In this document: positions 36,524-48,318 of the stretch, one piece after another
Layout: each line of letters opens with the position of its first letter
Position numbering within the stretch: position 1 is the first letter of the stretch
Source: Acephala macrosclerotiorum
Lineage: Eukaryota; Ascomycota; Leotiomycetes; Helotiales; Mollisiaceae
Direction: 5' to 3'
Length of the DNA stretch: 64,000 nucleotides
NCBI GenBank assembly: GCA_014904845.1
Contig: MU119214.1
Coordinates: forward strand, 62,001-126,000
Program-made: the position numbers and the translations under genes
The notes under the pieces: generated by a model
Databases searched by the model: none
Told to the model about the DNA's origin: nothing
The model's input: the letters and a program-made list of their open reading frames with translations, nothing else

Positions 36524-39330
36524 CTTTGCGATGCGGTGTGAGGATGGTGGGAGGAGGGGAGATTGTGGTGAGGTGAGGCTGGGAAATGGGAGATGGTGGC
36601 AGAATTTTGGGCGGTGAGTGTGTGGGGCGGGATGGACGCCGTCGACGCTTAGAGACGAGTTTAGGTTAGAAGTTAGAAGGTTGAGAGGGAATAAGGAAAG
36701 AAGTCTTCGCTGCAATTGATAGGGCATGGTTTAAGATGCATTGTTTTGTGCGTGTCCTTGTGATTGCGAATGCTTCTTTTTGGAATTGAGTTGAGTTGCT
36801 GTCATGCGTGTGAGTTGACCTCCTACCCTCGATGGCTAGAGATGCCTTCGAGACTTGAGGCAGGAGTAGGTCTGATCTGCTCTCATCTGAAGGTACTGTC
36901 AAGTTTAGCTTTGAGCCCTCCATTCAATCTGCTTTTAGGCGGGCTTGCTGCAACTCCGCCTCCTTCCCCATCTCAAGTCATGCTCGATGGAATGGAAGCC
37001 AAAAGCCTGAAAGGGACATCAGACTCATCGTTCTCTTCCGACAAATCCTCGTTTTAGATGAAACATCCAAAGATCACAATTACACTTGGAACTTTGGCTT
37101 TGGATTTGTGGAATTTCAATGTTCGACGAGGAGATGGACTTTGAAGTGTTTGTGCCGCTCTGGCACCATTTCATTCTGCCGTGCCTGGTTTTTTGCTTAA
37201 ATTTCGCTGTGCAAATTAATAACGGCATCTATTATGTAAGAAATAGATATGAATGCTGTCTGTCTTGCTTCCATCCCTTGATCTGTCGCCATCGGTGGCA
37301 AGATCGCGGATTCTCCCTCGCTTGGCTCTCGATTGCCTTCAAATCGCTTGAGGATGTTTTGAAAGAGTCAAGGATCATCAACATTGATTGAATCTCATTT
37401 CGCTTTTGGCTGCACCTAGAAGTAGACTAGAGGAGCTCTCCAGCACTACCATAGAAAGGGCAAAAGAAAAATCAAAAGAATTAAGAAGCAAAACTCTCAA
37501 GGCTGCCATCGCTGTGTTGACTTCGAAATGTCTCAAGCGTGGGGCCAAGATACAAACGTAATTTAATACGTTTTCGTATACGGGTTGTCGAATTGTCGTT
37601 CTTTTGTCTTGGAGTAGGGTTGCTGGAATATCACAAACTTGCCATCAGAGATGCTTTTTTAACCTTGTTGACTTCTCCTTTTTCTGTTAGTTATTTAGTA
37701 CTTTTTTGACAGGCGATTTGGGAACCTGCTTTTGTCGAGTGGCCGTAGCCGAAAGCGAATTTTGTTATTTAAATCTATGTAGGCGTTTTCGGGGTTTCGT
37801 CTAAATCTCACTTTTCCAAGAAGAGGTATGGATCGGAAGTTGCTCCGCCCCATCGAGGCTCGAGGCGATGGTTACAATGATAATAAGATCTATGAGGTAC
37901 GGCAAGCATTACAATGCTTGAGCTTCTTGTGAATCTCAGACAAAGGCTTTGATCGTGCATTTATCCTTTCTGTGAAGCATCCACGCAAAAATTCCAACAT
38001 TGGTCTCTGCTCATCCGTTCCTAAATCACCTCTTGGATGGACACTCATTACTTATAACCTTCACTTGTTATCTGGCATCAATCGTTATTTTGGAGCAATT
38101 TTCCATTAACACCCAAGACATCTTCTGTTGCGGCAACGCGCTCGGCAAGCGTTTTCGAGTATCAAGTCGTGGTTCACGAGCAGAGTCAACTTCGCATTCG
38201 TCCTTGCCCTGGTATCCCAATCTGTCTATCGTTGAGGTTGCCTTATGTTTGTAAGCAATAGATCTTCTACTCGCTACGTTCAGAAATTTGTCCGGGTGCG
38301 TGAGAGCCTTGTAAGTATAAGCCTCGAGAAGTTGCAATGAATAACCTCCAACATATTGTAAAACACCTTCAATGATCCGATTGCTGAAAGAGCCAGGTTT
38401 TTGCGATATTTTAACTTCTAAAAATCATAGCTGTTGTTGAGGAAATAGGTGGGGACCTAGACAGATTTCTGAACATGGCAAGTGCGAGCTTACACTTCAG
38501 ATGTTGTTTACACGAAATGTTCTCTATCACGTGGAATAATCGCTTCCAGCAGCACAATGCCCATGACAGGCTCGCTTTACTCCCTAAACTTGCTTTCACT
38601 AAAGTAACCCAACATGAGTATCTCTAGAATCAGCGGGTTCTCACATTGGGAAGTAAGCTAGTAATGTGACGGGTTAAGTTGATTGGAGTACGAGCAAGGC
38701 GCAAATGTGCATACAGGGGAAGAATTAAGCTTATCTCTCCACATTCGATGTCTCCGATTTGATATCATAGGCTCGTGTCACCCAGCAAACGGACATACAG
38801 GCCACAAGTTTCAATTGAGGAGCGGCCGCTGCTGTAGTTACACGATTTTATTCAGTCTAAAATTTCAAGTCGGAACAATTTAGATTGAATAAATACCACC
38901 AGGTGATCCTTTGGGGCGTTCGCAATATGTCCGATGTATAAAACATACCAGGTGTCCTGCACGCTTGCGAGGATTCGGGCTTGGGCGAGCCTGACGTTGC
39001 ATCTAACATTCTCATTTGTATCCTGACTTATATTACAGGAGAGCTGTCTCTACTTAAATTCACATCATCAGGCGGTCACTACTTCCCCGCCCCTGTTTCT
39101 GGTCCAGCTCTCAATTTCGGGACAATCAGCTGACTCAAAGAGCCTCCCCCCCCCAACAAGCAATTATGTCGCCAGGTCATTATATGTATCGCGTTTGATT
39201 CACGTATGGGCATTTATTTATTCTTTGAAGTCTTATTTTACATTTGAGTACCAGAACTTTGGATCTTCCGACTATCTTCGTTGCCGAGGACTTTTGATCA
39301 ATTGCCCAGCTCAACCATTTCTATCTCACC
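36524..39330. other. Intergenic, 2.8 kb, no supported gene
   Basis: Upstream region of the FAM32A gene (minus) and of the secreted-protein gene (plus). A/T-rich from about 37400, with only short ORFs lacking features on either strand. A C-rich run (about 39147-39158) precedes the next gene. Confidence 0.45.
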
Positions 39331-40729
39331 ATGCGTTCATCAGCAATTACGACCTTCTTGTCAACACTCCTCATCCTTGCCTCCTCAATCCTGGGCGCGT
39401 ATGGACAATAGCAGGTCGCGTATTAGAGGATTACATGACACGAGTCATCGACCCAATCAAGAAGAGCACGTTAAAGAAATACTTCGATAGCCTACCCGCC
39501 GCAAAAGCTGAACTAGACCGAGTCAGACGAGAGGTCAAACGCAACAATACGATGGCGCAAACAACGGGCCCATCCTCGGGCACGCGGAAAGGCAAGGCTG
39601 CACCAAAACGACAGGCAGAGGAACCTGAAAAACCCTCCCCGAGAAAGCGTGGTCGGCCGTCGAAGCCAGCCCAGCGAGAAGAAACCGCTACGCCAAACAA
39701 ACCCATCAAGGCACACAAGTCATCTCAGCTGCAACGGAGGACACCAATCTTCTCTCCCACGAGATGTTGAGCTTTGAAGACATCACGTTTAATAGCTCGA
39801 TCGGCTTTCGCTGGAACGGGGTGGATACGGCTCGACCAATTGCTCAACTAATTGGGTACATTGACCTACTCCTGAAGTTCCCAAAGAGTGGATTAAGTGT
39901 GAGGATCCATCTCTCCGGTTCCGGATCGCAGTATTCAACGATGCGAGCAATTTCACGCTCGAAGTGGTGGAGTTGGAGCTAGTCATCTCGTGAGTCTTCT
40001 ACATTTGACGTGACGTGATGTCCCAACGCTGTCCGGACTTTCCATCTTGCTTCATACACTGAAAACCCCACAGAAAATCCAAGACAACCTCTATCGGTGT
40101 CAGGTGTGCAAACGTCACCCTGTCAAGAGCTTCAGGCATCTACTGCTTCGGAATCACTCAAGCAGCTGGAACTCAGTGTGAGCTTTCCGAGCCACCGTTA
40201 ACTCTCGCAAGCTCATCGCCATCCTTCACCTCTTCGCTTCTCAATATCATTTGGTCACTATCCCGAAGCGACGGCCCGCAAAGTGGAGCTTGTACCGAAG
40301 CCTGGACATTCTACATCTACGACCCTAACGTCTCGGTCCTTGGGCCCTTGACACTAGGTCGCGGCCCTGAATACGGATGGCAAGCTCACTGTAACACAAC
40401 TTGGGCATGTGGCGGAACGGGCAACTCGGTCAATTCCTGGACGAATTGCGCTTCTACTTCATTTCAATTCGTGAAGACTTTGCCTGCTGGTGGGGATACA
40501 CTCAAATTTTGTGATGGGTATCAAGCACACATTTCCGCTGATGATGGCGACGAGTGTTCGGGGAAGTAATGCTTCAGATGAGCATTTAACGGATCCGGAG
40601 GAGGCTAGTGGGATGGATGTAGTATTGAGCTTGGCCGATACGGTTTGGAAAGATGGGAAGACGTTGGCTCCGATTATGAGTGGTGGGATTGACCAGACAG
40701 GTAATTGTTCGATTGGTTGTGAGTTCTAG
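39331..40729 (+). CDS. Cys-rich secreted protein, 5' structure unresolved
   Basis: The ATG at 39331 (accATGcg context) starts a classic signal peptide (MRSSAITTFLSTLLILASSI, cleavage near GAYG), in an exon that could end at 39398. The 3' part is well supported: exons about 39889..39989, 40074..40517 and 40567..40729, joined by introns of 84 and 49 bp, giving a Cys-rich mature region with about 11 Cys and several N-glycosylation sites (NVT, NTT, NAS, NCS), ending GNCSIGCEF. No catalytic domain is recognised. Between 39399 and 39888 I cannot make a single clean model; another frame there encodes a basic stretch with an AT-hook. The gene may be damaged, or have one unusual intron. Possible cell-surface or effector-like protein by inference only. 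Confidence 0.5.
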
Positions 40730-41310
40730 GGCAAGCAGTTGAAGGTGAATGTTGTTGATATGGAGATTCTTTGAACTTTGTAATCGTCGCCCGTGTATTC
40801 GACTACATGCTTGATTGCATTGAAGACAATCGAGTGGTTCGATTCCAGAGATCTGACATTCGCGTAGTTGATGTTGAACAGCCAATGTAGTGCTCAGAGT
40901 TGAACAGCTCTGGAGAATTTCCTTAACCTGAACTCTTTGCGTGACAGTGAGAGTACCGTGTGGCGAGAAGAGCGAGTCAAAATGTTAAGATTATAAACTG
41001 AATATTTTTCTCAGGCAGACGTTTCAGATGAAAGTACCTAATTGTCCTCTTTTAATTGGACCTTTCATGCAGAATGCTCCGAATGATGAAGGATTACTAG
41101 GAATGGTTCTGGACTTCCAGGTTTGTAAGTGCCTTGCACGTGACATTCTCCAATGAACTCTGGTGGCCCCACTTGCAGGGTTCAGTCTCGGATCCTTTTA
41201 GCTTTGTGTTTATGAATTTAAATAACAGATTTCGCAGCATCCAATCACAAAAACAGCCCTCGTAGCTCGTAAGTTTTCACCAAGAAGTGCATCACTAGCA
41301 GTAACAATTC

Positions 41311-41384
41311 TAACATCTCCTCCAGAATGGTAGAGCGCGTCACTAGTAATGACGAGGTTGCCGGTTCGATTCCGTCCGAGGGCA
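41311..41384 (+). tRNA. tRNA-Thr(AGU)-like, probably a 5'-truncated pseudogene
   Basis: The anticodon arm is perfect (cgtca / ctagtaa / tgacg; anticodon agt). The D-arm box A (tggtagagcg) and box B (ggttcgattcc) are present, and the 3' end gagggca looks like an acceptor strand. The 5' side (taacatct) does not pair with it, the T stem has one mismatch and the D stem lacks one pair. So this is a tRNA-derived sequence that probably cannot make a normal acceptor stem. Confidence 0.5.
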
Positions 41385-41624
41385 TTACATTTTTGCATTT
41401 TATTTATAATTGCATTTACCGCGCAATGTTACTTTCTGATATTCATATCGGGCTAGATGTTTTTTTTTCCTCCTGGCGGCGCTTTCTTGCCTCGCAAACT
41501 TTTCTTGTGCGGTCTTAGCGAGTACGAGTACGAGCACTAATTTTAATTTTAGCTTAATCGCGTACTTAGACCTATACTTCAAGAGATGAGAAGACGAGCT
41601 GCGCTTCATTAACCTGCAACTATG

Positions 41625-41699
41625 TGCCCCTCAGACAGAATCGAACCGGCAACCTCGTCATTACTAGTGACGCGCTCTACCATTCTGGAGGAGATGTTA
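41625..41699 (-). tRNA. tRNA-Thr(AGU)-like, inverted second copy
   Basis: Reverse complement is identical to the 41311 copy over 61 bases, including the non-pairing 5' segment taacatct, then differs by two C-to-T changes in the T arm and has a slightly different end (gaggggca). The same 5' defect in both copies implies one defective ancestor duplicated in inverted orientation. Confidence 0.5.
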
Positions 41700-42173
41700 T
41701 CCTGTTGAATTCTCGCAGCCGAATCTCTGCATAAGCTGAGACTCAAGTGGTAAGGCTGGACCGGACAATTGTTCCCATTTTTGTGCATCGCAGGTACGCC
41801 TTGCGCCCGATCGTAATGCGGGGCTGTCAGACATCCACAGCCTCATTCAGACTGATCCTTCGATATGACACGGATCAGGCTGGAGCCTGGTATATATATC
41901 CTCCATGATGCCCAAGGGAATTTATATTTTATGTCCTCCTACCGCCTCAGGTTGGACTTTGCAGCAAATTGGGACATCTGGGACCATTGCATTTAACGAC
42001 TTCACTTTCCTCAGCTTTGCAAGGGCCAAAACAAGACCTCGCGTGGTTGTGTACTGTTTCGTTGAAAGTCCGAGCTACTGTCCTTACAATTTTTACTGGC
42101 CTTGTCTCGAATTGTTCGGGCATAAGGAGGGACAATTTAGTTGGCGCCAGGCTCCTTCCTTCGTACGATCATC

Positions 42174-44142
42174 ATGGACCCCGCAAGCATTGCTGGTCTT
42201 GTAGGAACTTGCGTGGGGATAGGGTCCAGTGCGACAGGATTTATCAAAGGTCTCAATGACCTGCGAACTCGCTACAAAGATGTACAGATTAACTCACACG
42301 CCCTTATAACTCAGACGGCGGCGGTGCGAAGTGCAGTGAGCAGCATCCGAAGGTGGCTTGCTCGAAATGGATCTGACCTGCGGAGGAGGAGAGAAAGAGC
42401 ATCCGCGATTCGTTGGAAGCCTGCGGGACTATCATCCACTCAATGCTGGAGGGCGTGAGAGAGGTGCTCGTAGAACGATCCAGGGGTTCGACACGATGGA
42501 AGTTTCGGGATAGGGTGAAGTTTCTCTGGGAACAAGTTCAGATGGATCAATACGCGGTGCGGCTCGACCGCCAAGTTGCCGCTCTTTCGCTACACCTCCA
42601 AGCTTTACATCTGTAAGTGTCTATCCTGTTCTGAAAACTTAGGCTGATAAGAAAGTCCGGATTCATCTGCAAGACGAGAAAGCCTCCGAAGTCCCGAAGG
42701 CAGAGCTATCATTCGAAACGGACTTTCTGCAGCCTCTTCTATTGCTGAATCGCTACATTCAGGCTCAGCAACTAGCTTGATGCATTCAACTCAACCGCTA
42801 CTCGATCATATTCACAAGCCTTTCGCGCTTGGTGCGTTGACAGCCGAGAACCTGGTAGTCGTTGAACAAGAAGATTCAGAATCACCTGAAAGTGAGCGCG
42901 CTGGCCCCAACGAGGTCGATGAAGCTACGATACAGCATGCGAAGAAGAAAGACAAAGGGAAACAGCCCAAGGTTACGCTAGGATCAATCCCTCCAGTGCG
43001 TAAGATGCAATTGTCCCAAGACACCACTGATACCCGGTCGACTCTGGATAAGATCAGAACCGTGATCGCAGATTCTGCAGCTGGGGAATCATCAAAGAAG
43101 TAAGACGACTCTGGAACGGCTTATAGATCTTATGAAAAAGATAGGACGAATGCTTAGAAATCCCACGAACCGATCTACCTCTGAGATTTCAGATCTGGAT
43201 CAGGAGGCAAATGACCTATTTGCGGAACTGGCGGAGATATTGCGAAAACTAGAAGAGGAGGCTAATGCGGCGGAGTCTATATTCTCTGCACTGGCAAATA
43301 AGGACCTCGCAGAAGTCAACCGACTTCTAGACAATGAGGCCGATGTTCAAGCAGTCAACGAGTTCGGACAATCTGCGCTTCATGTCGCCGTACAAGAACG
43401 CATTCTTGCGCGCGAAGACAAGACTGCTGTCGTCGAGGCCCTGGTCAGCAAAGATGGTCAGCTCGAAGCACCGGACTCGAAGGGAAGGACGGTCATGCAT
43501 TCCATCGATTTCGAAAACAACTTCGTCGATGCCAACGGTGTTTTAGACATGGTAGAGTGTCTGCTGAAGTTAGGAGCAAATCCAGAAGCGAACCTTGAGA
43601 AGAAGGGGACGATTCTGCACAGGGCAATCTACTGGGGCCATGTGGCTACAACAGAGCTGTTGCTTGCTCATGGGGCTGATATTGAAGCACGATCAAGTCC
43701 TTGGCTGGAGACGCCTCTGCATCTGGCCTGCGTCTCGCGGCGCTCAGCAACAACGAGAATCTTGAAACGACTACTGGGAGCAGGAGCCAACACGAATGCG
43801 GAAACATCGAAAGGGAGGACTGCCTTAAGTCTGACACGCTCTAGCTTGGTGAAGAAGGAGCAAAAACTTAAAGATCTCGAAACACCCGAGGAGCGCTTGA
43901 TGTCTACATTATACTGGCCGTGCCTGGACCTTCGGGACTTCATCAACAAGATTCTTACGCTACTCGAACATCTCGACACGGAGAAAATTAACATCGACTC
44001 GCTCGAGGTTCGCGAAACATTCGTCTTCCGAAATGTTCAACATTGGGACCGTTTGTCACGAGATTATCTGCGGTATGAGCTCGAGGATCAGCGCATTTTT
44101 GCGATGCTGAGTTCGGATGAGGAGCTTTACCACACTGTCTGA
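42174..44142 (+). CDS. Ankyrin-repeat protein with fungal STAND-type N-terminal domain
   Basis: In-frame model: exons 42174..42335, 42398..42612, 42656..43099 and 43158..44142, about 601 residues. The N-terminus (MDPASIAGLVGTCVGIG, KGLNDLRTRYKD, and later KFLWEQVQMDQYAVRLDRQV) is the helical fungal N-terminal domain found on STAND and ankyrin proteins of self/non-self recognition. Residues about 300-480 hold roughly five ankyrin repeats (GQSALHVAVQ, ILHRAIYWGHVATTELLLAHGADIEA, ETPLHLACVSRR, GRTALSL). No NACHT or NB-ARC ATPase is present. The 62 bp first intron removes a segment (SSIRRWLARNGSDL) that looks homologous to the family, so a one-base deletion near 42380 is an equally good reading, making this a damaged gene. 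Likely cytosolic. Confidence 0.65.
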
Positions 44143-44768
44143 GGTTTCTATCAAGTCGGCAATCGAAAGACTGCAGTGAACAGCACTGAAACTCCAAGTT
44201 CCAGAGGCTAGAGCGGTGTAACTCAAAGTATTGAGTGATGAATTGCTGATGTTTGATCCTAAACAGTCGGATGGAAACAGCGTATTAGAAGGGTTGGACG
44301 TCGTGAGCCTGGGAGCCCTTTCCCTGGTGGAATCTTGGTCCTACTTCCAGTAGATGGGTGAAAGATAGGGCACGTGGCAACATCCGCAATATACATGCGT
44401 CCCTTCATGGGCAACGAGCTCCGTGATCCACGCATAGACGCACTGGCCTCAGTAGTTTGCTCGATCTGCTTCTCATTGGTAGACCCTACCCATCCAGGTC
44501 TTGGACCAGTTTTGACTGCTTACCCAGAAGACTAGAAGAGTATTTCGAGTTGACCTGGAAGGTTCAGGACGAACTAGGGATGGCATTTAATTCGTAGGGG
44601 AGGGAGAAGAATATGTGATTCTCGACTTTCCTCAGGAAAAGCTCCACCGAAAGAAGGCTCGGAAGTCTTTGTCCATATGACTTATTGCTCATTCCTACCC
44701 ACCTTTGCGTTGAAGGATAGGAAGAACTCGACCGTTTTTGAGCGAGACTTTAAACCCAGCACGACCAC

Positions 44769-45215
44769 GAAGATGTATTCGTTGATCTCATCACTCAAGA
44801 TACGATGAAGGTTCGGAGAAGACTTTCAACATGGGCACACTTGTTCGGGTTCCTCAATACGCTATCTGAGCATTGCGAAGCCGTGCACTGGGCTGTCCAG
44901 AGCTTGCAGCTACCGCACGAGGCTAGCCTGTTACTTATATCAAAGTTGTTATCTATGGAGTATACTTCTGGAACCTAAAAGTACATGGCTGGGGGAAAAT
45001 CGAAATTCAGTTTGTGAAATGGAGCACTTCCTGTATCACGCGACTCTGAGGAAGTTCCTGCAGTCCTCAAGGGTATCATTAATGAGGCTCTTGCAAATCT
45101 TCATGATCACTTCAGCATGTTTACAATCGGGTATAGAGAGGCTTTCTACACCCAAGTTGCCGTATTTAGAAGCATGCAAGCAGTTACCAGTGTGGATGGG
45201 ATCAAGTGTGGATAG
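44769..45215 (+). pseudogene. Decayed gene fragment downstream of the ankyrin gene
   Basis: One frame from 44769 reads well for about 70 codons (RRRLSTWAHLFGFLNTLSEH, then AVHWAVQSLQLPHEASLLL) and stops at the taa after SGT. From about 45022 a second frame reads SRDSEEVPAVLKGIINEALA and on to FTIGYREAFYTQ, preceded by an in-frame stop. Both look like protein, but no splice sites join them. Family not recognised; it may be the former 3' half of the adjacent gene or a separate gene. Confidence 0.4.
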
Positions 45216-45252
45216 GATCAAGTGTGGATAGGATCAAGTGTGGATCGGGATC
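45188..45252. repeat. 16-bp tandem repeat, about 4 copies
   Basis: Unit gatcaagtgtggatag repeated about four times with one or two variants at each end. It overlaps the end of the decayed coding fragment. Confidence 0.75.
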
Positions 45253-46159
45253 GAGTAGAAGGGACTCCGTGAACTTATGAAAATTATCCGATGTCCACAC
45301 ATGCTCAAAGTGCGTGAATTCGTCGTGTCAATTTCGTAGAAGACTTCAAAGCGCTCTGGAGAGTATGTTTGGCGAAATTGCGGGGGCTTCCCCCGCTAGA
45401 AAGTGGAGCTGCCAAACTTAACATTATTTTCTTGACATCATTTCTCTTCTCTTCCTCAAACACATCAACTCGCGCTCCTTTATCGCATATTTACTGCCCC
45501 GAGGAAAATAATCAGCCCAGGTGGACTCGTGCCAATGCGATATATGCGCGACGCCGAGTAGAAAGCCACACTCAACGCCCACGGCGAACGAGGGACGTTG
45601 AATACTGTAACCTTCCTGAATGCCGAAGTCACCATATGCCGACCGGGACTGTGCATGACGCCGCAACCTGGGATACGACTTGGGCATGGAAGGACTTAAC
45701 GAAAACCTTGCTCAAACGATGTTCCAGGCATCTCGTACCCGCCTCGTGGTCTAACAACCATCATGGAATCTGGTGCAGGATACGAAGTCTTTCCTGCTTC
45801 CGTGCTTCCGAGTAGACACGAGAAGGTCGTGTTTCATGAGTCCGGACCAGGCTTTCAATTCTTGTGAGGAAGGAAAGTCGCATGTGGCCACTGGAACATG
45901 CATCGTCCTTGCCCTGCCAGGACCCAGGCGTAGGGCTGCCGGGGTAGGGAGGCTTGCTCAGACGATCTCTGCGCAAATACAGGGATGCGAGCCTAACTCT
46001 GGGCTGCCGAGCACGCTCGACAGCGGGCAAGATCGATGACGGACTTATGATGCGCCGAACGCACAGAGAAACATGCGCTGAAGTCCAGCGACTCCACTGG
46101 AACGGTGGGTGATACTCTGCGAAGTCTAGACTTATGGGTCTTTTAGTCGCCGAACGGTT

Positions 46160-46229
46160 CTGCAACTTCCGACATCTGCAACTTCCTACATCTGCAACTT
46201 CCTGCATCTGCAACTTCCTGCATCTGCAA
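46160..46229. repeat. 16-bp tandem repeat, 4-5 copies
   Basis: Unit ctgcaacttcctgcat repeated, with the first copies carrying single-base changes (cgac, taca). It is unrelated in sequence to the 45188 repeat but has the same unit length. Confidence 0.75.
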
Positions 46230-47953
46230 GGCCGCCCCACATTCAGACATTCTCCTCGAAGCAAATACTGACCTGTTGACAGACATTTGCGCCAAACTCC
46301 GCTCATCTCCAGGAGCTACAAGGGCTATAGCCAAACAATTAGCACGATATCAAGGCAGCCAGATTGCAAAGAATAAGCTGTGCGTTGCCGAAAGACCCTC
46401 TGTTAGAAATCAGTGTATGTTTCCGATAATCCCATCCTCAATGTGTAGGTTTTCTGCAAGGCAGACTCGATTCCTACATGTTTTGCGTGTCTGCAAGATG
46501 CAAGTCCTGCGTCACAACCAAAGCAATACAGCAAATCATGACCCGGGAATTGATTCATGGATGAAGCATGCACATACTGGTGGATCATGCGAGGTCTTTC
46601 TCATGAAAAATCGAACCAAGAGGCGGTAGCATCTTCTAAACCTTGCAATAGCACCGGTCAGATCCGAGAATGCTTGCTACCAAAAAAAAAAAAAGGGCAT
46701 GACGACTCGGGGCACTTTTCGCCGAGCCAAGATATTGGGCAATTTATTCGCCAACAGATGGAATGTCGGTTTCCTACATATCTGCACACCTGACAGCGCC
46801 TGAAACGCATATAGCGAACCTTCCGCCCTACGCCAACATCGCCGTCGAAGCCGATGCGCCTGTCGAATTGGCGCGCCCATCCCGCACCCGCCACAACGAA
46901 CGGTTCCTGCCCCTAACCGTTCACGACGCCTCGGGCATTTGGGCGAAAGAACTCACTCCTTTATTGACGTCTTTGCCGCGGTCACTTTCCACCTCGACTC
47001 CTCTTTCAAGAATCGCCTCGCTCTCCACCGTCTCACCCGCTTTTCAACAATGAGATGACTCTAGTGGTGAACGTTGCCACACTCTCCCTCCAATCTGCAG
47101 CTTGACAATCCTGAAACGATAGTTTGTGCAACTGACTGAGGTATGGAATGTGGAGAATTACGAGATCTGGATCAACAGCGTTAGTGGCTGGAGTCCGTGT
47201 TTCAGCATTCACTAAACCTATTTCAACAATGACAACTCAGCAGAGGATCATCTTTTAAATCTCAACCATTTTAATTTCCTCATCGGGGGACACTCTAGGG
47301 CGAACCTTTCCACTGACAGCGTCTCTTCGCTTGTCGCCCTTTCCATAAAGTTTCAGGCCATGAAACTGGCGGGATTCATCTTACTTGCTGCAATCTTGAA
47401 TCAAAAACATCTGGTTGCGTAGCGGTCTTATCGCCCTGCAGCTCCCCCCGCCCTTGACTCTTATCGTAGTGCGGCCCTGCCGACGGTGGTACGAGAAAAG
47501 GAATGCCAAGACCAGCGTCCCATCGCCCTCTCTGCCCCAGCCCAACCCAAGTTTGGAGTCAGCTTCATGGTTAAACTTCCTCTGTACCGCGCAACAACGC
47601 AAGTGCGCCAGCTCTGGACCCTGGTAGAAGTGCTGGCAATTTCGAAGCAAGGGTTGCCGCTACGGGGGCAGTACGCTTTGCGAGTCGGAAGTCTCTCGCC
47701 CTGGCGCCCTCCATGACCGCACCTGTTCTGTACCACTCACACTATGTGCCCTCCATATGGTGAAATAGCATTGTCCCGTTCAGGATCCGGGCCTTTACTC
47801 TCTTCAAGTCACCCACAGGGTCCGTTGGCTACATAAAAGGACGACCTTCCCCGGCCTGGAGATATCATTTTCAAGCATCAAATTGAGCATTGACCACCGT
47901 TCTCGCTACCCCTGTCAATAACGAACCATCAGATCTCCAACATCTTCACCACC

Positions 47954-48318
47954 ATGACTACCAAACAGTCCTCAACAGGTGCTACCGTCCGATCTGCCAT
48001 CAAGTACGTCCCATCTCCCATCATTCATGTCGCGACTTTGCTAACGCTTTTCTCAGAATGCAGCACTTTCCTCCGAGTCCCAAGCCATGCAAGCACGAAT
48101 GGTCCAAGCTCTCTCCTCAATCCAACCAATCATGTCTCGAATGCATTAGAGAACATGCTTCTCACCACCCACACTTCTCAATGGGACGATTCCAGTACGA
48201 GAACGAGAATGCCCAGCCGCAATTCCGATACGGCTCTCCTTCCGAAAGCATGCAAGAGAATATTGGTCGGCAGAGGGACTTTTTGAGGGAGTTCAATGCT
48301 GTCTACTACCAGACGTGA
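47954..48318 (+). CDS. Small hypothetical protein with Cys/His pairs
   Basis: Exons 47954..48003 and 48057..48318 are joined by a textbook 53 bp intron (gtacgt, tgctaac branch, tctcag) into about 103 residues. A CKHEW and a CLEC pair about 18 residues apart could bind one zinc ion; the rest is Gln/Ser/Asn/Arg-rich. A TATA-like acataaaagg lies about 120 bp upstream. Family not recognised. The clean splice signals argue that it is a real gene. Confidence 0.6.

Larger units (their letters stand above)
40730..42173. other. Intergenic with two tRNA-like copies
   Basis: Apart from the two inverted tRNA-Thr-like sequences described separately, only short ORFs and A/T-rich stretches are seen. Confidence 0.45.
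44143..47953. other. 3.8 kb accessory region with gene debris and minisatellites
   Basis: Contains a decayed coding stretch (44769-45215), two 16-bp tandem repeats, an A-run (about 46681-46694) and a GC-rich island (46790-47050) with overlapping but short ORFs. Fragments such as 44446-44598 read coding-like in more than one frame. No intact gene could be built. Confidence 0.45.

Noticed and set aside
35969..36727. 252-codon ORF covering the FAM32A gene
   Set aside because: It reads through both introns. The spliced form restores the family C-terminus, and the first 68 codons precede the conserved start.
41311..41699. Two functional tRNA-Thr genes
   Set aside because: Anticodon arm and internal promoter boxes are good, but both lack a pairing 5' acceptor strand, so I call them tRNA-like only.
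45188..46229. Tandem repeats as a possible CRISPR array
   Set aside because: The units abut directly without spacers, and the genome is eukaryotic.
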